A model generated the notes under the pieces. The model worked only from the letters and a program-made list of their open reading frames with translations. It did not search any database and was not told where the DNA came from. The position numbers were made by a program, and so were the translations under genes. Of a DNA stretch of 64,000 nucleotides, positions 7,329 to 17,283 are shown piece after piece. Numbering within the stretch: the first letter of the stretch is position 1; the number at the start of each line of letters is the position of its first letter. The DNA is from Anderseniella sp963759095 (GTDB lineage: Bacteria; Pseudomonadota; Alphaproteobacteria; Rhizobiales; Aestuariivirgaceae). The stretch spans positions 1-64,000 of the forward strand of contig CAVWYF010000029.1 in assembly GCA_963759095.1 (NCBI GenBank), read 5' to 3'.

Positions 7329-9383
7329 ATGTCCAAGTCACTTGACCTGTTTGGCAACACAGAGGCCGCACCTGCTGCTGCAAAGCCAGTACCTGCTGCT
7401 CCTGCTGTCGCGCCTGAAAAAATGCATAAGCACCCGGCAGCTGAAGCCGGCTACACCGCTGCCGACATTGAGGTACTGGAAGGCCTGGAACCTGTTCGCC
7501 GCCGTCCCGGCATGTACATCGGCGGCACCGATGAAAAGGCATTGCATCATCTGTTTGCCGAAGTCATCGACAACTCCATGGATGAGGCGGTAGCCGGGCA
7601 CGCCACCTTTATCGAGGTCGAGTATGATGCCGACGGTTTCCTGTGTGTCTCTGACAATGGCCGCGGTATTCCAATCGACCCGCATCCCAAGTTCAAGGAC
7701 AAGTCTGCCCTGGAAGTCATTCTGACCACCTTGCATGCCGGCGGCAAGTTTGACTCGAAAGTCTATGAGACATCCGGCGGTTTGCACGGTGTAGGCGTGT
7801 CGGTGGTAAATGCGCTGGCCGAAGTGCTGGAAGTTGAAGTCGCCCGCAATCAGACACTGTATCGTCAGGTCTATTCACGCGGATTTGCCCAGGGCCCGAT
7901 ATCGAACGAAGGCAAGGTTCACAACCGGCGCGGCACCAGGGTGCGCTTCAAACCTGACGAACAGATTTTCGGCAAGGGCGCCAAGTTCAAACCGGCGCGA
8001 CTGTTCAAGATGGCCCGATCCAAGGCCTATCTGTTTGGTGGCGTCGAAATTCGCTGGTCGGTTGACCCGGTTCATCTGACAGACAAGGATGAGACGCCGC
8101 AAAAAGCCGTTCTGCACTTCCCCGGCGGACTGAAGGACTATCTTGAGGAGGCAATTCACGGCCGCCCCCGGGTGGTTGACGAGATTTTTGCCGGCAAGCT
8201 GAAAAAGGAAGGCGGACACGGGTCTGTCGAATGGGCAGTAGCGTGGTTTGGCGGGGCTGACGGGTTCGTCTCATCGTACTGCAATACGGTTCCGACGGCT
8301 GAAGGCGGCACACACGAGCAGGGGCTTCGCTTTGCGCTGAGCCGCTCCCTGAAGAACTACGCCGAACTGTCCGGCAACAAGCGCGGGTCGGTGATCACGA
8401 CAGATGATGTGATGTCGTCTGCCGGCATTATGCTGTCGGTGTTCATTCGCGAACCGGAATTCCAGGGCCAGACCAAGGAAAAACTGGCCACGGCAGAAGC
8501 ATCGCGCATTGTCGACAAGGCTGTGTCGGACCATTTTGACCATTGGCTGACAGGCCATCCTGCCCAGGCAGACAAACTGCTGGACTGGGTGCTGGAGCGC
8601 GCCGAGGACCGTCTTCGCCGCCGCGCCGAGCGTGATGTGGGCCGCAAGACCGCGGTGCGCAAACTGCGCCTGCCGGGCAAGCTGTCCGATTGTTCGTCTT
8701 CCGGCCGGGAAGGCTCCGAACTGTTCATTGTGGAAGGTGATTCAGCGGGCGGCTCAGCCAAGCAGGCGCGTAACCGGAAGAATCAGGCCATCCTGCCCTT
8801 GCGCGGCAAGATCCTCAACGTTGCATCCGCGACCCGCGACAAGCTGAATGCCAACCAGCAACTGGGCGATCTGCTGCAGGCTCTGGGCTGTGGCACGGGC
8901 GACAAATACCGCGAGGATGATTTGCGTTACGACAAGGTCATCATCATGACCGACGCCGATGTTGACGGGGCGCACATAGCCTCGCTGCTCATCACCTTCT
9001 TCTATCGGCTGATCCCGGCGCTAATCGAGCAGGGGCATCTCTATCTGGCCGTGCCGCCGCTGTACCGGCTGGTGCAGGGCACCAAATCAGCCTATGCACG
9101 AGACGATGCCCACAAGGACGAACTGCTCGAAAGCACTTTTTCCGGTCGCGGCAAGGTGGAGATTTCCCGCTTCAAAGGCCTTGGTGAAATGATGCCGGCA
9201 CAGCTCAAGGAAACCACCATGACACCTGGTAAACGCACCTTGCTGCAGGTGCAGATGGCTCAAAGTGAAGCTGAGATGACGGCCCGTGTGGTCAAGGAAC
9301 TGATGGGCAACAAGCCCGAAGACCGCTTCAACTTCATTACCGAGCGAGCCCAGTTTGTGGACGATGGCGAACTGGATATCTGA
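7329..9383 (+). CDS. parE: DNA topoisomerase IV subunit B
   Basis: The 684-residue type II topoisomerase B subunit carries the GHKL ATPase part with EVIDNSMDEAVAG and GGLHGVGVSVVNAL, a transducer domain, and the TOPRIM motif EGDSAGGSAKQARNR near residue 470 with the metal-binding DADVDGAHI downstream. It unlinks daughter chromosomes together with ParC, whose gene is not in the window. ParE rather than GyrB is favoured by the length (GyrB is usually about 800 residues), by QARNRKNQAILPLRGK and by the lack of a GyrB-type insert. An Ala/Pro-rich leader of some 35 residues precedes the ATPase domain, as in other alphaproteobacterial ParE proteins. Confidence 0.93.
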   Translation: MSKSLDLFGNTEAAPAAAKPVPAAPAVAPEKMHKHPAAEAGYTAADIEVLEGLEPVRRRPGMYIGGTDEKALHHLFAEVIDNSMDEAVAGHATFIEVEYDADGFLCVSDNGRGIPIDPHPKFKDKSALEVILTTLHAGGKFDSKVYETSGGLHGVGVSVVNALAEVLEVEVARNQTLYRQVYSRGFAQGPISNEGKVHNRRGTRVRFKPDEQIFGKGAKFKPARLFKMARSKAYLFGGVEIRWSVDPVHLTDKDETPQKAVLHFPGGLKDYLEEAIHGRPRVVDEIFAGKLKKEGGHGSVEWAVAWFGGADGFVSSYCNTVPTAEGGTHEQGLRFALSRSLKNYAELSGNKRGSVITTDDVMSSAGIMLSVFIREPEFQGQTKEKLATAEASRIVDKAVSDHFDHWLTGHPAQADKLLDWVLERAEDRLRRRAERDVGRKTAVRKLRLPGKLSDCSSSGREGSELFIVEGDSAGGSAKQARNRKNQAILPLRGKILNVASATRDKLNANQQLGDLLQALGCGTGDKYREDDLRYDKVIIMTDADVDGAHIASLLITFFYRLIPALIEQGHLYLAVPPLYRLVQGTKSAYARDDAHKDELLESTFSGRGKVEISRFKGLGEMMPAQLKETTMTPGKRTLLQVQMAQSEAEMTARVVKELMGNKPEDRFNFITERAQFVDDGELDI

Positions 9384-9495
9384 CCCCGCCGCTCTACTGA
9401 CATTTTGGTGACAATCACGACGATTTGGACTATGGTTTTTGTCACGCACGAGCAGCCGGGTTCACGGCGGTGTGGTTTTTTAGATTGTCTTTTAG

Positions 9496-10512
9496 ATGCC
9501 GGTGCTGGGGACCACCAGGACAGCCCGAGAATGGCCCACATGGGTCGCGCTCGCTGTCTGTTACACAATCTGGCTTTCTGCAGTCATCTGGCATGATGTG
9601 CTGGGGTGGGTCTGGGTTGTTCCGGCCTTGTTGATGGCCACTTTTCACTCTTCCCTTCAGCATGAGGCGCTGCACGGCCACCCGACCCGGTCAGGCGCTC
9701 TCAACGAGGCACTGGTGTTTCCGGCAATCGGGTTGTTTGTGCCGTATCGGCGGTTTCGCGACACCCATCTTCGCCACCACAACAATGTCATGCTGACGGA
9801 CCCCTACGACGATCCTGAAAGCTGGTATCTCAGCCGCCACGACTGGCATCGCACCAGTCCGTTGATGCAGGCCCTGCTGGGCATCAATAGTACGCTGGCC
9901 GGCCGCGTTGTGGTCGGCCCGGCATTGGCCCTGTACGGTTTCTGGCGCAATGACCTTAAATTGGTGCGCGCCGGAAACAGGGAAGTAGTTCAGGCATATC
10001 TGGTGCATTTCGCAGGCATGGTACCGGTCGTTGCGCTGCTGGTCTGGCTGGATATTCCCTTGTGGACGTACGGGCTGTTCGTGGCTTACCCGGGCATGTC
10101 GATACTGATGATACGGACCTTCATCGAACATCGCGCTGAAGAAACGGTTGCCGAGCGTACTGCAGTGATAGAGGCCGGACTGATGATGCGATTACTGTTT
10201 CTCAACAACAACTATCACGCCGTCCACCACAATCACCCCTTTGTGTCCTGGTCGGAGTTGCCGGATATCTGGCGGCAGCACAAGACGCAAATCTTGCGCG
10301 ACAATGGCGGCTACCACTATCCCGGTGGTTATCTTCAGGTCGCCTGGTGCTGGCTCTTGCGGCGCCGTGAACCGGTCGAACACCCGTTTATGCGCCGCAA
10401 TATCGTTGATGCCTACGAAAGAACGTTTCAGCCGCAAAATGCTGGTTTTGAAAATGAAGCACCTGTTCCCGGCGTTCAGGCGAAGGTTGTTCGCAAAAGC
10501 ACAGAGCTGTAG
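9496..10512 (+). CDS. Membrane fatty acid desaturase
   Basis: The 338-residue membrane protein carries the three histidine boxes of the di-iron desaturase/hydroxylase family: HEALHGH at 56-62, HLRHH at 91-95 and HAVHH from 241, with hydrophobic segments before and between them. It should introduce a double bond or hydroxyl group into an acyl chain or related lipid at the inner membrane. A DUF6653 membrane protein follows 38 bases downstream, so the two may be co-expressed. ATG 9496 gives the MPVLGTTRTAREW N-terminus. The acyl specificity cannot be judged. Confidence 0.85.
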   Translation: MPVLGTTRTAREWPTWVALAVCYTIWLSAVIWHDVLGWVWVVPALLMATFHSSLQHEALHGHPTRSGALNEALVFPAIGLFVPYRRFRDTHLRHHNNVMLTDPYDDPESWYLSRHDWHRTSPLMQALLGINSTLAGRVVVGPALALYGFWRNDLKLVRAGNREVVQAYLVHFAGMVPVVALLVWLDIPLWTYGLFVAYPGMSILMIRTFIEHRAEETVAERTAVIEAGLMMRLLFLNNNYHAVHHNHPFVSWSELPDIWRQHKTQILRDNGGYHYPGGYLQVAWCWLLRRREPVEHPFMRRNIVDAYERTFQPQNAGFENEAPVPGVQAKVVRKSTEL

Positions 10513-10550
10513 CTTGATATCCGGGGCAGGTTGGCACCATATGGCGGACT

Positions 10551-11057
10551 ATGAAAATTGCGCACCAGCTCGAACGCCTCATGGCAATGGATGACGCGAC
10601 CTGGGCACGGCATGCAAACCCGTGGTCGGGTTGGACCCGGATGCCCATTTTGCCGCTGCTGGCATTGAGCTTCTGGTCGAGGGTCTGGATAGGCTGGTGG
10701 TGCCTGGTTCCGTTCCTGGCACTGATCATTTGGACGTTCTGGAATCCGCGCGCTTTTCCCAGGCCCGCCTCGACCGACAACTGGATGTCGAAGGTTACGT
10801 TTGGAGAACGCGTGTGGTTGAACGCTGATATCCACCCGATACCCGACCATCATGCGCGGATGGCCTCATACCTTGGCGTCTTGGCCGGGCTTGGCCTTGT
10901 GCCGTCGATGTGGGGATTGTGGGTATTAAATCCCTGGGCTGTGTTGCTGGGACTGGTGGTTACTGTTGTAGGCAAGTTATGGCAGATGGACCGAATGGTC
11001 TGGATTTACGAGGATATGAAGGGCCAGGTTCCGGAGTATGGCGCGTGGTCGCGCTGA
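10551..11057 (+). CDS. Small membrane protein, DUF6653-like
   Basis: The 168-residue protein begins with a helical segment containing DATWARHANPWSGWTR, has two hydrophobic segments near residues 32-62 and two more near 105-145, and contains FWNPRAFPRP. That wording fits the DUF6653 family as I remember it; no function is known. It lies between the desaturase and the methyltransferase on the same strand and overlaps the methyltransferase start by thirteen bases, so the three are probably one transcript. Confidence 0.65.
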   Translation: MKIAHQLERLMAMDDATWARHANPWSGWTRMPILPLLALSFWSRVWIGWWCLVPFLALIIWTFWNPRAFPRPASTDNWMSKVTFGERVWLNADIHPIPDHHARMASYLGVLAGLGLVPSMWGLWVLNPWAVLLGLVVTVVGKLWQMDRMVWIYEDMKGQVPEYGAWSR

Positions 11058-11692
11058 ACTGCCCTGTGTGCGGTAGTGATGCAACGAAAGTGTTGCTCAT
11101 TGATCGCGACGACAAGGCCTATCATCGTTGCACTGTCTGTCAGGCTACGTTTCTTGATACATCCTGTTTTCTGACTTCTGATGCCGAATATGCCCACTAC
11201 CTCACGCATGAAAATGCTGTCGATGATGCCGGCTACAGGGCTTACCTGTCGAAATTGGCGAATCCATTGCTGGCCCGGCTTCGCCTGGCATCATCGGGCC
11301 TGGATTACGGTTGCGGACCGGCACCGGCACTTGCCGAAATGATGCGGGAGGCCGGTCACAGTGTATCGGTTTTTGATCCGTTTTTCGAGGCTGACAGGTC
11401 TCCGCTTGCACGAACCTACGACTTCGTGACATGCACGGAAGCGGTTGAACATTTTCACTTGCCTGGTGTCGAATTCAAACGGTTGTCCGGATTGCTGAAA
11501 CCGGGTGGTCTGCTGGCCGTGATGACTATTTTTCAGACCGATGACGCCCGGTTTGAAAACTGGCGCTACCGGCATGATCCAACTCATGTGGTTTTTTATC
11601 GGGAACACACATTTGTAGTTCTCGCTCAAAACCTTGAAATGCAGTGCGAAATCATCGCCAAAGACGTGGTGTTTCTCAGCAAATCATCCTGA
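11045..11692 (+). CDS. Class I SAM-dependent methyltransferase with an N-terminal zinc-ribbon-like segment
   Basis: GTG 11045 is chosen because GGAG lies eight bases upstream and the protein then starts just before a pair of CXXC motifs, CPVC and CTVC. The methyltransferase core follows with LDYGCGPAPALAEMM (SAM-binding motif I), FVTCTEAVEHF and LLKPGGLLAVMT. The final RYRHDPTHVVFY stretch is common in small methyltransferases of this group. The likely product is 215 residues. The methyl acceptor is unknown. It overlaps the preceding DUF6653 gene, suggesting translational coupling. Confidence 0.8.
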   Translation: MVALNCPVCGSDATKVLLIDRDDKAYHRCTVCQATFLDTSCFLTSDAEYAHYLTHENAVDDAGYRAYLSKLANPLLARLRLASSGLDYGCGPAPALAEMMREAGHSVSVFDPFFEADRSPLARTYDFVTCTEAVEHFHLPGVEFKRLSGLLKPGGLLAVMTIFQTDDARFENWRYRHDPTHVVFYREHTFVVLAQNLEMQCEIIAKDVVFLSKSS

Positions 11693-11971
11693 ATGGAATT
11701 CAGGTAATTATTGCCCGGAAATGCAGGCCATGGCGAGCCGGTTCGCGACAAATGCAAGCGTCCGGCCAAGCGGCTTATCTGCCATGTAAACGAAATAATG
11801 AACGACTGTGCCCAGAAATAGGCAATGTCCGCAGCCGCTGTTGCGTCGTTTGCACTGTTTGTAAGGTGCGTGCGCGATCATGCACATGACATATTCTTTA
11901 ATTGTAATACGTTGCAGCCGGGGCATGGTCCGCGCCAAATTCAGGGTTTATGACAATAAAAGGAATGTTTG

Positions 11972-12788
11972 ATGTCTTTTTCCGTATTCTTGCGTGCAGG
12001 CTTTGCAGGTGCCGCAGCGTTGGCAATTGTTAGCTGTGTCTTCCGTTCACGCGCAGGACGCAAAAACGCTGGCGACCGTTGATGGCCACGTGATCACCAG
12101 CAAGGATGTGGAATTTGCCAGAAACACTCTTGGCGACGCTCTTAACCAGGTCGCACCGGACAAGCAGCAGGCCTTCATCGTTAACATTCTGGTTGAGTCG
12201 CATTTGCTGGCCGACGCCGCGCGCAAGGAAGGCGTAGCTGAAACAGACGAATACAAGCGTCAGATCTCTGGCTGGAAGTGCAGGCATTGCGTGAGGCATT
12301 TGTGCGCAAGCGGTCTGGCGAACTGGTCACGGATGCCGATATTCAGGCGCGTTATGACGAAGCAAAAAAACAGGTGTCAGGCAAAAAGGAAGTCCAGGCC
12401 AGCCATATTCTGCTGAAGACCAAAGCTGAAGCAGAAGCGGTGATTGCTGAACTTGACAAGGGCGCTGATTTTGCGGAATTGGCCAAGGCCAAATCAACCG
12501 GTCCGTCGGGTCCCACGCGGCGGTGATCTCGGTTTCTTCGGCTCCGGTCGCATGGTGCCGGCTTTTGAAGCTGCGGTCTTTCCGATGGAAAAGGGATCTT
12601 ACACCAAACAACCGGTGCAGACCCAGTTTGGCTATCACGTCATCAAGAAGGTTGATGAACGCGAGCAGGCGTTCCCTGAGTTGAAAGATGTCGCTGAGCG
12701 TATTCGTGTCAGTTTGCAAGCTGATAAGTTACAGGTCATTGTCAAAGAGCTTCGCGAAAAGGCGAAGATCGAACTCACTAAGCCGTAA
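11972..12788 (+). pseudogene. Parvulin-type peptidyl-prolyl isomerase (SurA/PpiC-like), with three frameshifts
   Basis: Three frames joined end to end give one exported parvulin of about 270 residues. ATG 11972 opens a signal peptide, which continues in the next frame to VHAQDAKTLATVDG. That frame runs to about 12268, where a base is missing and WLEVQALREAF carries on. The parvulin domain then reads ASHILLKTKAEAEAVIAEL. At about 12515 an extra base breaks STGPSG from GGDLGFFGSGRMVPAFEAA. Every domain of a PpiC protein is present and in order: SurA-like N-helices, one parvulin domain and the C-terminal QFGYHVIKKVDE. Such enzymes assist folding in the periplasm. The indels are +1, -1, +1, which looks more like sequence error than slow decay. 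Confidence 0.8.
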
Positions 12789-12837
12789 TCCGGCAATACT
12801 TGCCGGACCCAGCGGCAATTGCTGGAGGGTCTGATCG

Positions 12838-13689
12838 GTGAGACATATCTACCGGTTCTGCCGCGCGTTTGGCGTTGCTGTCGTGTTGGTCGCGGCATCT
12901 GCATGGGCATCTGGCGGAGTGAGCCTCGCCCAAACCGCCAGTGTAGCCCGCACGCCGAGCAATTGCCTTGCCATCGCGCAGAGCCTGCCCAGGGTCCGCT
13001 TTGTCAGTTTGAAGCGGGTTCAGGGCGAGCCTGCGTCAGGCATGGTGCGTATCAGCTATGTCAGCCATTCAACATTCTGGATTGAAAGTCCGGGCGGTGT
13101 GACGATTGCGACCGACTATGCCGGCTGGACAGGCCGGCGCGGCATCCCGCGTGTGGTCACAATGAACAAGGCGCACGAGACCCATTTTACCGACTGTCCT
13201 GATCCGGCTATCGAACATGTTCTGCGTGGCTGGAACCCAGAAGGTGGACGCAGCACCTATAATCTTGAAGTGGGCGATGTGTTGATCCGCAATGTCACGA
13301 CCGATATTCGTGGATGGCAGACGCCGGAAAAAGATGCCAATTCGATCTTCATTTTTGAAATTGCCGGGTTATGTATTGGCCATCTCGGTCACCTGCATCA
13401 CGAGTTGGGGGCAGGGCACCTGGGCTGGATTGGACGGCTTGATGTTGTGATGGTGCCGGTTGACGGAAGCTGGACACTGCCAATAGACAAAATGGCGGGT
13501 GTTATCAAACAACTCAGATCGCGGGTGATTCTGCCGATGCACGCATTTGGTGACTATTCTCTTTCACAGTTTGTCGCCAACCTCAGCAATGATTTTGCCA
13601 TTCGTCGGGATCAGGAGCAGTCCATTACCTTGTCTACTGACAATTTGCCCTCAAAACCCACAGTAATTGTACTTGAACCGCAGTTTTAG
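12838..13689 (+). CDS. Exported MBL-fold (UlaG-like) metallohydrolase
   Basis: The 283-residue protein starts at GTG 12838 with a signal peptide ending near SLAQT (residues 28-32). The body resembles the UlaG-type beta-lactamase fold: VRISYVSHSTFWIESPGGV opens it, DYAGW follows, then MNKAHETHFTDC in place of the usual HXHXDH, GHLGHLHHELG in the middle and LPMHAFGDYS near the end. The metal ligands appear only partly canonical, so activity should not be assumed. It follows the parvulin by 49 bases on the same strand and both would be periplasmic. Confidence 0.7.
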   Translation: MRHIYRFCRAFGVAVVLVAASAWASGGVSLAQTASVARTPSNCLAIAQSLPRVRFVSLKRVQGEPASGMVRISYVSHSTFWIESPGGVTIATDYAGWTGRRGIPRVVTMNKAHETHFTDCPDPAIEHVLRGWNPEGGRSTYNLEVGDVLIRNVTTDIRGWQTPEKDANSIFIFEIAGLCIGHLGHLHHELGAGHLGWIGRLDVVMVPVDGSWTLPIDKMAGVIKQLRSRVILPMHAFGDYSLSQFVANLSNDFAIRRDQEQSITLSTDNLPSKPTVIVLEPQF

Positions 13690-13839
13690 GCTGCCCCAAC
13701 GAGAGTCATGCATGGCAGTCATTGCTGCATTGCAGCATTTTACATTGCAACGCAACAAAACAGTCACGATCTTCCTCTACAAGATGTGCATCAAGACACC
13801 CGATTGTGGATGTCATTGCAATAAAAGACGGAGAAGATC

Positions 13840-14058
13840 ATGGCTGTTGCAGCTCAGATTAATCAATTTCATTCAGCGGATCGTACCGATGAAAACGAGC
13901 CAGGCCGCTTCGCCCGGCTCATGACCCGCATTTCCCTGATAAGTGAAGCACGTGCGATCCACCGCCTTGAAACTGAGGCAGCTCACCTGCTGGACTCAGA
14001 TCAACTGTGTCAGATCAAGGCTGATTTTGCCGCCCGCAAGGCGCAGGCGCTGAAATAG
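13840..14058 (+). CDS. Small hypothetical protein
   Basis: The 72-residue soluble, largely helical protein contains RISLISEARAIHRLETEAAHL and ends in ARKAQALK. A GGAG-type site lies about ten bases before ATG 13840 and an intrinsic terminator follows at 14118-14146, which supports a real one-gene transcript. I recognise no family. It could be a small regulator or a stress-related protein; nothing in the sequence decides this. Confidence 0.6.
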   Translation: MAVAAQINQFHSADRTDENEPGRFARLMTRISLISEARAIHRLETEAAHLLDSDQLCQIKADFAARKAQALK

Positions 14059-14117
14059 GTCAACTTGCAAGACATTCAGCCATAAAAGAGCTCATCGTCT
14101 GACAAGACTGGAAACAA

Positions 14118-14146
14118 GGCTGGACAATACGAGTCCGGCCTTTTTT
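14118..14146 (+). terminator. Intrinsic terminator after the 72-residue gene
   Basis: GGCTGGAC (14118-14125) pairs with GTCCGGCC (14133-14140), with one G-T pair, and is followed by six Ts. Confidence 0.75.
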
Positions 14147-14292
14147 CTTGCTCCGTGAGCGTGTACCATCGCAAATATGATTACTGCCCAAGTTTCTCCG
14201 CAAATAAGCCGCATGAGAGGGTGGTGTGCAGTACATTTTCGTTCGCCGGTGTCACAATGGCTGGTGAAATACATGATGGCGTAGAGGATAGC

Positions 14293-14976
14293 GTGTTGGT
14301 TAGAAAAGTGTCGTTGAAATCCGGTTTGTTTGCCGGACTGATCATGTCAGTACTAATGTCTGCATCGTCGGCGGTGGTGGCAAGCGATATTGAGGAATGT
14401 CTGGGCAAGACGCCTGCGCTTGAGCGGATTGGATCATGTAGCCGGGCAATTGAGTCGGGCCTGACCGGCGAACAGTTGATCAACGCTCACGCAGCACGTG
14501 GCGTGACATATGGTCAGTTGGGCCAGCTCGACAATGCGATTGTTGATCTGACCACTGCACTCGACAACGACAAAGGCAACGTGAAAATCCTCATTGCCCG
14601 CGCCCGGGCATTGTTCAACAAGCGGGATTTCGACCGGGCCATGCTGGATCTCGCAGAAGCAATAAAGCTGGATCCACAAAATTCAGTCCCGGTAAACCTG
14701 ATGGGCAAAAATCATTTTATGCTCGCCAACTATGACATCGCATTGAAATTTTTCGGCGAAGCTATCGAGCTTGATCCAAATGATTACAATGCGTTTGTCA
14801 ATCGGGCGACGACATACTACCGGACAAACAAGCTGCCAGAGGCGATGAAAGATGTAAATGCGGCCTATCTGATGCTGCCGCCGGGCGACAGTCGCGGTAG
14901 AGCGTTGCTGCAACTGAAAGTGGCCATTGAGCGCGCCTTCGCGTCGCAACAGGGCGTTGCGCCGGCTTCCAACTGA
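14293..14976 (+). CDS. Exported TPR-repeat protein
   Basis: GTG 14293 is chosen because a GAGG lies a few bases upstream and the product then begins with a clear signal peptide (LFAGLIMSVLMSASSAVVAS), giving 227 residues. The mature part has an N-terminal cysteine pair, CLGKTPALERIGSC, and three or four tetratricopeptide repeats, recognisable by AHAARGVTYGQLGQLDNAI, ARALFNKRDFDRAMLDL and FMLANYDIALKFF with the usual DP after each second helix. TPR proteins of this size are periplasmic scaffolds; no partner can be named from the neighbours. An earlier in-frame ATG exists at 14257 but has no ribosome-binding site. Confidence 0.75.
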   Translation: MLVRKVSLKSGLFAGLIMSVLMSASSAVVASDIEECLGKTPALERIGSCSRAIESGLTGEQLINAHAARGVTYGQLGQLDNAIVDLTTALDNDKGNVKILIARARALFNKRDFDRAMLDLAEAIKLDPQNSVPVNLMGKNHFMLANYDIALKFFGEAIELDPNDYNAFVNRATTYYRTNKLPEAMKDVNAAYLMLPPGDSRGRALLQLKVAIERAFASQQGVAPASN

Positions 14977-15072
14977 CGGATAACGGATAACCCGGCAGGA
15001 TGTCCTGAATCCAGAAACCTTGCGGACGTGAAGCTCTTTAACAGTCCGGTACCGCTGCGGCGGATTGCATCG

Positions 15073-17105
15073 TCAGCCGCCAATCCGCCCACCACCTTGT
15101 TTGCGTGCCGCGACGATGGATGGGCGCGGTGGCATGTTAGCCGAGAAGTCCGGCCAGCGGGTCGCCGGGTCCTCAAATGTCGAGGCTCTTTCAAATCCTG
15201 GAAACTCTTTGGTGCCATCTGTACCAGGGTGTTGTACGGGCAGAAAAACCGTTTCGAAATCAGGGGTAAAACAGGGGCCGCACATTTCGGCGCCGACCGG
15301 TACGCGGAAGAAGAGCTTCGCTGTGCCGCGGGCCTCACCTTCTGTATCAACTGCGTACATGCCATCCGCTTTGCCGGTCTTGTGCCAGTTTTTGCCTTGA
15401 TCGGTTGCCACCCAAAGCCGGCCGTCTCCGTCGACCGTGCAATTGTCCGGAGATCCAAACCAGCCATTGGCAGAGGTGGCAGGGTTCCACAATGAGCCGA
15501 TTTCTGCCACCGAAGGATCGCCACACTTGATCAGCACCTGCCAGGTGAACTGGCCTGCCGTGTGGTTACGGCCAGGCGCAGTCATTTCGATGATATGGCC
15601 AAACAGGTTGTCGACACGCGGATTGGCAGCGTCAACCTGGTCCTTCCTGCGTTTGTTGTTGTTGGTCAGCATGACGTAAATCTTGCCGGTTTGTTCATTG
15701 GGCTGAACATCTTCCGGACGGTCCATTGGCGTTGCGCCCACGGCTTTCGCGGCAAGTCTGACGTCGATCAGAACCTGTGCCTGGCTCTCCCAGCCGTTTT
15801 CGGGAACGAGCGGACTGTCTCCGTAAGCCAGCGGCAACCAGTCCACTGTTCCGTTCGGATTGAAGCGGGCAACCGAAAGTATGCCTTCCGATAGCAGGGT
15901 CTTGTTGGCGTCGCGATCATCGGACATCTTGTTGGCGGAAACGAAGCGGTAGACGTATTCAAACTGTGCGTCATCACCGGAATAGACCACCGCACGCCCG
16001 TCACTGTTCAAAATGCACTCACAGCCCTCATGCCTGAACCGGCCAAGGGCGGTATGCTTTACCGGCGTGGTGGATGTATCGAACGGATCGATCTCGACCA
16101 CCCAGCCAAACCGGTTTGGTTCATTGGGTTCCCTGTCCACATTGAAGCGTGACTGGTACGCGCCCCAGTTATACCAGTTGGCCGGAACGCCATACCTGGC
16201 ATAGCTGTCGGCCTGATCACCACCGAGGCCCTTATTCCGGCGCACCTGCTTGCCGTCCTTGTCCTCCATCTGGTCTGTCCAGAAGTAGCCGTGGAAGTTT
16301 TCCTCTGCCGCCAGATATGTACCCCAGGGAGTTACGCCACCGGCACAATTGTTGAAGGTTCCAATAATGCGCCTGCCGGACGGATCAGCGCTGGTCTGAA
16401 GCCGTGGATGCCCGGCGGCAGGGCCGTCGACTGACATTTCCGTATTGGCTGCAGATATGCGACGGTTGAGGGGCGACGTGGTCAAGGGGCGCCATTTGCC
16501 GTCTTGTTGTTCGAGTTCGACAATGCTGACACCGTGCGCGGCCATCTCGATGTCGATCATCTGGTCGCTGATTTCCGCAAAATCATTGTCCTTGGGCGAT
16601 GCCGTCAGGCCGGGAAACATGACTTCCGGGCTGGTGAATTCGTGATTTACGCACATCAACAGATTGTCCGAGCGATCCGGAATTTTGAACACGCCGATGT
16701 AATCATTGTTGTAACCAAACTGCCGATGCTGGCGGGCAGCGGTCTGAGACCGCGGATCAAATGGTTCCGAATCGTCAAACAGGCCATCACCCCAGCGCAG
16801 CAGAATGTCGGCCTCATAACCCTCAGCAATATGGTGGTTGCCATCAACACCTGCCTGTAACTCGTCAAAATCAAAAGCTGATTTAGTATTGCTCGGTCGT
16901 GGCCGAGGAAAGAGATGCGTCACCACCCATCAGATACGAAACCGTCGTCACGGCCAGGGCACCCTTCAACACGTCGCGACGGCCGAAGCGCTGCTGGACA
17001 ACGTCGCCGATCGTTGCCGTATCCACGGTGTGTGTTAGGCGTGTCATCGAAGGCTTCGAATGCCTCTGCCTTGTTACTGAATGATGGTTCGTTGCTGTTC
17101 GACAT
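15073..17105 (-). pseudogene. phoX: PhoX-type alkaline phosphatase, frameshifted twice in its N-terminal part
   Basis: The body of the protein (frame open from 16926 down to 15073) is a complete PhoX: CVNHEFTSPEVMFPG, NCAGGVTPWGTYLAAEEN, ESQAQVLIDVRLAAKA, MDRPEDVQPNEQTGKIYV and SPDNCTVDGDGRLWVATD all follow the family pattern for this calcium- and iron-dependent phosphatase. The true start is ATG at 17105, with AAGGTG upstream, reading MSNSNEPSF. One extra base near 17030 shifts into a frame that holds the Tat signal, QRFGRRDVLKGALAVT, and another near 16880 shifts into the main frame. With both bases removed the gene is a normal PhoX exported by Tat. As written it would lack export. It is convergent with the TPR gene. 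Confidence 0.85.
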
Positions 17106-17283
17106 TACTTTTTCACCTTTGTAAGGGGCACAATTGCAGGAGATTTTTCGTCTGTCGATTACTACTGCGTGTTTGCGACATGCCAATGAAGGTCAAAGTT
17201 GCCTCGACCATGTCGACATAAGCGGTTAGGCTCAACTCTTCATGGCCCGTCAGGGTACAATATTCCATGTGAGGACAATACCT

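Noticed and set aside
11708..11938. Minus-strand 76-codon frame between the methyltransferase and the parvulin
   Set aside because: No ribosome-binding site, no recognisable family and cysteine-rich, uneven composition; it looks like chance.
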